From the NCBI GenBank assembly GCA_049999725.1, contig JBNGIS010007144.1, positions 55,204 through 112,532 on the forward strand: a stretch of 57,329 bases of DNA. Reading direction: 5' to 3'. Both the position numbers and the translations under genes were made by a program. The notes under the pieces are model-generated. The model had not been told where the DNA came from, ran no database searches, and saw nothing but the letters and a program-made list of their open reading frames with translations. The first letter of the stretch is position 1, and every line of letters starts with the position of its first letter. Source of the stretch: Haplomitrium mnioides. Lineage: Eukaryota; Marchantiophyta; Haplomitriopsida; Calobryales. Shown here in pieces: positions 56,240 through 57,329 of the stretch.

Positions 56240-56890
56240 AGACTAAAAATTTCTTAAACCTACAATCTAAGCTATGAAGGACCCCAGAGTCCATGCGCAC
56301 ATGGAATCTATACTCCAAGTGCATAAGGACTCTAGAGTTAATGCGCGTATAGAATTTGGATTCTATGCGCACATTGACTCTGGAGTCTAAGTGTGTTTGG
56401 ACTCTAGAGTCTAGGCGCACATGGACTTTGGAGTAAAGGCGCGCAAGGACTCCGGACTCTATGGGCGTATGGACTCCCTAGTCCAAGAGCGCATTGATTA
56501 GGGAGTTTATGCACGTATAGACTCCCTAGTCCAAGAGCAAATTGACTAGGGAGTCGATGCTTGCATGGAATGCGAAGCCCATGAGTGCATGGAGTAGGGA
56601 GTCAATGCGCGCATGGAGTCCATGTGCGCAAGAAGTACAGTGTCCAAGCGCGACTGTTCTTTGGAGTCTATGCACGCATGGACTCCATACTTCATGGGTG
56701 CATAGACTCCCTACTCCATGCGCGCATGGGTTTGTGAGTCCAAGCGTGCAGAGACTCCCTACTCCATTTGCGGATCAACTCTCTACTCTATGAGTGCAAG
56801 GACTCTAGAGTTCATGTTTGCATAGACGAGATAGTCCATGCGCACATGGACTCACGAGCCCATGCGTGCATTGACTTTCGAGTCATTAGA
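56240..56890. repeat. 24-bp palindromic minisatellite, array 3 (intron 1 of copy 2)
   Basis: About 25 diverged units such as GCGCATGGACTCTAGAGTC and CATGCGCGCATGGAGT. Each unit has an internal dyad around ATGCGCGCAT. Open frames crossing it (56091-56420 minus, 56542-56965 plus) are artefacts of the 24-base period. Confidence 0.88.
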
Positions 56891-56927
56891 AAAAAGAATG
56901 AAATGAAAAATGAATTTCAGATCTTAC

Positions 56928-57290
56928 CTTGCCATTGTCTTTGGCCAACTGTAGATGCTTGGTGAAGATGTCCCTCTGGTTCATCTCCAGAAAAAAAAAA
57001 CTTTTTTTTCAAGAGGCCTTGTAAAGGGTGATGTTGTCTTATAACTACATAAGCAACCCAATGTGGGTTTGCTGCCCCTCTCTAATTATGGTGATTTGGA
57101 CCAAAAGACCCAAGTTAAAATTTTCACCTTCATCAGCAAAAAGGTAAAGGTGTTAATCTATGTCTTTCATAGATCCACAATTCAATAGCCAATGTCAGTC
57201 TAACTTTTCTAGCTTCATAACCTTGAGAACATCCAAATACCTATAAGGCTTTGGTTGAGCATGTTTGGAAACATTGACCTCTGATGCCAT
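56928..57290 (-). pseudogene. Exon 1 of the MTase-like gene, copy 2
   Basis: ATG at 57290: MASEVNVSKHAQPKPYRYLD VLK, TGA, then in shifted frames HLYLFADEGENFNLGLLVQI, IREGQQTHIGLL, LYKAS, EMNQRDIFTKHLQLAKDNGK, ending AAG|GTAAGATC at 56928/56927. The domain is shared with copy 1 but matches nothing I can name. Start chosen because both copies begin MAS at this position. Confidence 0.65.
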
Positions 57291-57329
57291 TTTTCCAAAA
57301 GTGAAAATAGGTAGAATTTGGGGTCAAGA

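Larger units (their letters stand above)
36725..57290 (-). pseudogene. ParB-like / beta-class amino DNA methyltransferase gene, copy 2, split by two insertions
   Basis: Minus-strand gene, about 4.3 kb without insertions. Exon 1 56928-57290; intron 1 with minisatellite; exon 2 55731-56223 continuing at 50918-51914 after removing the 51915-55730 element; intron 2 with minisatellite and OTA2; exon 3 37440-~38030; intron 3 37347-37439 (93 bases, GTAAGT...ACAG); exon 4 36725-37346, ending PEEDRARA-TGA. Predicted order: N-terminal domain, Lys/Ser-rich linker, ParB-like fold, linker, methyltransferase. ParB plus N6A/N4C methylase fusions are known from phages and bacteria; introns rule out bacterial contamination. 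Nearly all premature stops are TAG. Could be a domesticated gene or part of a larger transposon; I cannot decide. Confidence 0.7.

Noticed and set aside
56091-56965. Long open frames across the palindromic repeat (also 38023-38325 minus).
   Set aside because: The 24-base period is a multiple of three, so frames stay open and give an eight-residue repeat; this is a by-product of the array.

Overview
The window is plant nuclear DNA from a large, retrotransposon-rich genome. Evidence: nested Ty3/gypsy and Ty1/copia-type elements with initiator-tRNA-Met and Asp-like primer sites, GT-AG introns, and fragments of plant genes (type II peroxiredoxin, a DEAD-box helicase of the RH22 type, SF3B1, perhaps a PPR protein). 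The species cannot be told from sequence alone; a gymnosperm or fern-like genome is my guess. I see no rRNA, tRNA or CRISPR array, and no gene that is clearly intact.

Layout. 0.2-1.2 kb is a ~68-bp tandem repeat. 1.2-16.8 kb is a minus-strand Ty3/gypsy element (OTA1) whose 5' LTR was split by an 11.4-kb insertion at 4629-16045 with a TGAA target duplication. That insertion is a Ty3-type element encoding gag, protease, a C5 DNA methyltransferase (DNMT), RT, RNase H, integrase and a PHD finger. 16.8-22.4 kb is AT-rich and mostly unexplained. 22458-33508 is a copia-type element with matched 216-bp LTRs and an ATAAA duplication; its interior holds host-gene fragments instead of gag-pol. A minus-strand chromodomain Ty3 element (chromovirus 1, 26.9-33.1 kb) sits inside it.

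33.5-57.3 kb holds two decayed copies of a gene I cannot match to a described plant family. The longer copy runs on the minus strand from 57290 down to 36725. It reads as an N-terminal domain, a Lys/Ser-rich nuclear-signal-like linker, a ParB-like domain and a beta-class amino DNA methyltransferase domain (DPPY-like motif first, SAM-binding motif last). Its exons are recognisable by splice sites, and two introns carry the same 24-bp palindromic minisatellite. It is broken by a 3.8-kb element (51915-55730, CTTCC duplication) in an exon, and by a 12.4-kb gypsy element (OTA2, 38394-50840) in an intron minisatellite. OTA2 carries a second chromovirus (39220-44188, GTGAG duplication) in its 5' LTR. 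The shorter copy (34190-35600, plus strand) faces it tail to tail.

DNA methylation is the common thread. Two unrelated DNA methyltransferase types occur here, one clearly on a retrotransposon. In both, the stops that break the reading frame are overwhelmingly TAG, as expected if methylated CAG (CHG) sites decayed to TAG.
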